A DNA stretch of 42,031 bases from Betaproteobacteria bacterium (GTDB lineage: Bacteria > Pseudomonadota > Gammaproteobacteria > Burkholderiales > Usitatibacteraceae), in NCBI GenBank assembly GCA_011391275.1, contig JAABQW010000274.1, positions 1-42,031 on the forward strand, written 5' to 3'. Under the pieces are notes generated by a model. It was not told the DNA's origin and made no database searches. It was given only the letters and a program-made list of their open reading frames with translations. Of this stretch, positions 41,479 through 42,031 are shown in pieces. The first letter of the stretch is position 1. Every line of letters starts with the position of its first letter. The position numbers were made by a program, and so were the translations under genes.

Positions 41479-41724
41479 ATGAACGACAAGACGGTGAAGG
41501 ACGCCTTCATGGAAGTGGTCGTCAACCAGCTCGAGACGGGAGACCCGCCCGAGACGAAGACCGCGCTGGCCCGCCTGACGGCCGCCGGGCACTCCAACAA
41601 CGAGGCGATGCAGCTCATCGCGGCAGTGGCGCGAAACGAGATGCAGGCGATGCTGTCCGCGAGCCGGCCCTTCGACAACGCGCGCTACGCCGCGCTCCTC
41701 GCGAAGCTGCCGCAGCTCGACTGA
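41479..41724 (+). CDS. Small conserved-looking protein of unknown function
   Basis: An 81-residue, mostly helical protein. It starts at ATG 41479 after a strong GGGGAGGGG ribosome site; the tracked start at 41449 adds unrelated residues. EVVVNQLETGDPPETKTALARLTAAGHSNNEAMQLIAAV and the C-terminal FDNARYAALLAKLPQLD resemble small hypothetical proteins I have seen in Proteobacteria, but I cannot name a family. No signal peptide or metal site. It ends at a hairpin shared with the convergent gene. Confidence 0.7.
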   Translation: MNDKTVKDAFMEVVVNQLETGDPPETKTALARLTAAGHSNNEAMQLIAAVARNEMQAMLSASRPFDNARYAALLAKLPQLD

Positions 41725-41738
41725 GCGCCGCCCGGCGC
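41725..41738. terminator. Short GC hairpin between convergent small genes
   Basis: GCGCCG and CGGCGC around CC fill the 13-bp gap between two stop codons. There is no U-tract, so it is a weak terminator candidate. Confidence 0.35.
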
Positions 41739-42016
41739 TAGACCATCGGCCCCACGTCCACCACGTGGCCCACCTTCACGACGAGGGGCCACGCATGCTT
41801 GTGGGTGAAGAGCCCGCCCACCTCGACCCCGCCCGCCTTTTCCATCACGTGGATCACGCTGGAGTACGGATAGTAGTGGGTGACGCCGTCCTTCGCGCCC
41901 ACTGCCCCGAAGTAGGTGTCGGCGACGAGCGTGAGCAGGGCCTCGTCGATGTGGTAGGCCGTGTGGTAGTTGAGGCCGATCTTCTGCTGCAGGTAGCGGT
42001 CGAACAGCGGCTTCAT
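41738..42016 (-). CDS. Small protein of unknown function
   Basis: A 92-residue protein: MKPLFDRYLQQKIGLNYHTAYHIDEALL, then a region rich in beta strands and His/Tyr (THYYPYSSVIHVM) and a terminal VGGLFTHKHAWPLVVKVGHVVDVGP. A GGGGGGG run precedes the ATG. It has no signal peptide. The pattern suggests a small beta-rich domain, but I do not recognise the family. It is convergent with the preceding gene, and its promoter would lie beyond the window edge. Confidence 0.7.
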   Translation of the reverse strand: MKPLFDRYLQQKIGLNYHTAYHIDEALLTLVADTYFGAVGAKDGVTHYYPYSSVIHVMEKAGGVEVGGLFTHKHAWPLVVKVGHVVDVGPMV

Positions 42017-42031
42017 TTCCCCCCCTTGGCC

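Overview
The window is high-GC chromosomal DNA with tightly packed, operon-organised genes and no tRNA, rRNA, CRISPR array, phage module or transposase that I can see. The dusB-fis-purH-purD cluster, the liv operon, the Fis sequence and the overall protein character suggest a betaproteobacterium (Burkholderiales/Nitrosomonadales type). The genus cannot be fixed by eye.

Layout. 1-5.1 kb: 5'-cut YbaL-type cation/H+ antiporter, a usp gene remnant, aldo/keto reductase (-), DUF6265 lipocalin-like protein, MFS transporter and OsmC protein. 5.1-8 kb: DNA-alkylation repair operon (Ada-AlkA fusion, Ogt) ending in an EamA exporter. 8.2-10.6 kb: DUF255 thioredoxin-fold protein and a small cytochrome c. 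10.7-16.5 kb: complete branched-chain amino-acid ABC operon livK-H-M-G-F, interrupted twice by repeat elements, one of them carrying a GxxExxY nuclease-like gene. 16.7-21.5 kb: signalling operon (DAHL histidine kinase, Ser/Thr kinase-REC-REC fusion, EcsC protein, DUF1330). 21.6-25.5 kb: DEAD-box RNA helicase (-) with a long leader, divergent from a patatin autotransporter of PlpD type. 25.5-30.8 kb (-): hemF, purD, purH, fis, dusB. 31.0-37.9 kb: fused hydantoinase/5-oxoprolinase (-) divergent from a TRAP transporter (dctP-Q-M), sharing a palindromic operator. 37.9-42 kb: NRDE protein, octaheme nitrite reductase with a CRP/FNR-type site, CcmI, and two small unknown proteins.

The most unusual content is the repeats. 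Family 1 is a set of inverted-repeat elements whose arms are tandem 10-mers (GAACACGGAT). Three copies lie at 7992-8163, 13166-13660 and 15547-15814. The middle one encloses a GxxExxY PD-(D/E)XK-type gene whose start codon comes from the repeat, so it looks like a putative autonomous member beside two MITE-like relatives. The elements abut stop and start codons of neighbouring genes and split the liv operon without breaking a gene. Family 2 is a palindromic CTCTCCC..GGGAGAGG element with four copies at 26.5, 32.3, 34.1 and 36.0 kb. Two copies are translated in frame inside the hydantoinase gene and one supplies the dctQ start codon. A third type is GGGGTCAG palindromes at 5.07 and 21.46 kb.

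Functional themes are nitrogen and amino-acid handling (Liv uptake, a hydantoinase with TRAP uptake, respiratory or detoxifying nitrite reduction), alkylation-damage repair, and a phosphorylation cascade joining His and Ser/Thr kinase signalling. All functions are read from sequence motifs and family memory; no searches were run.
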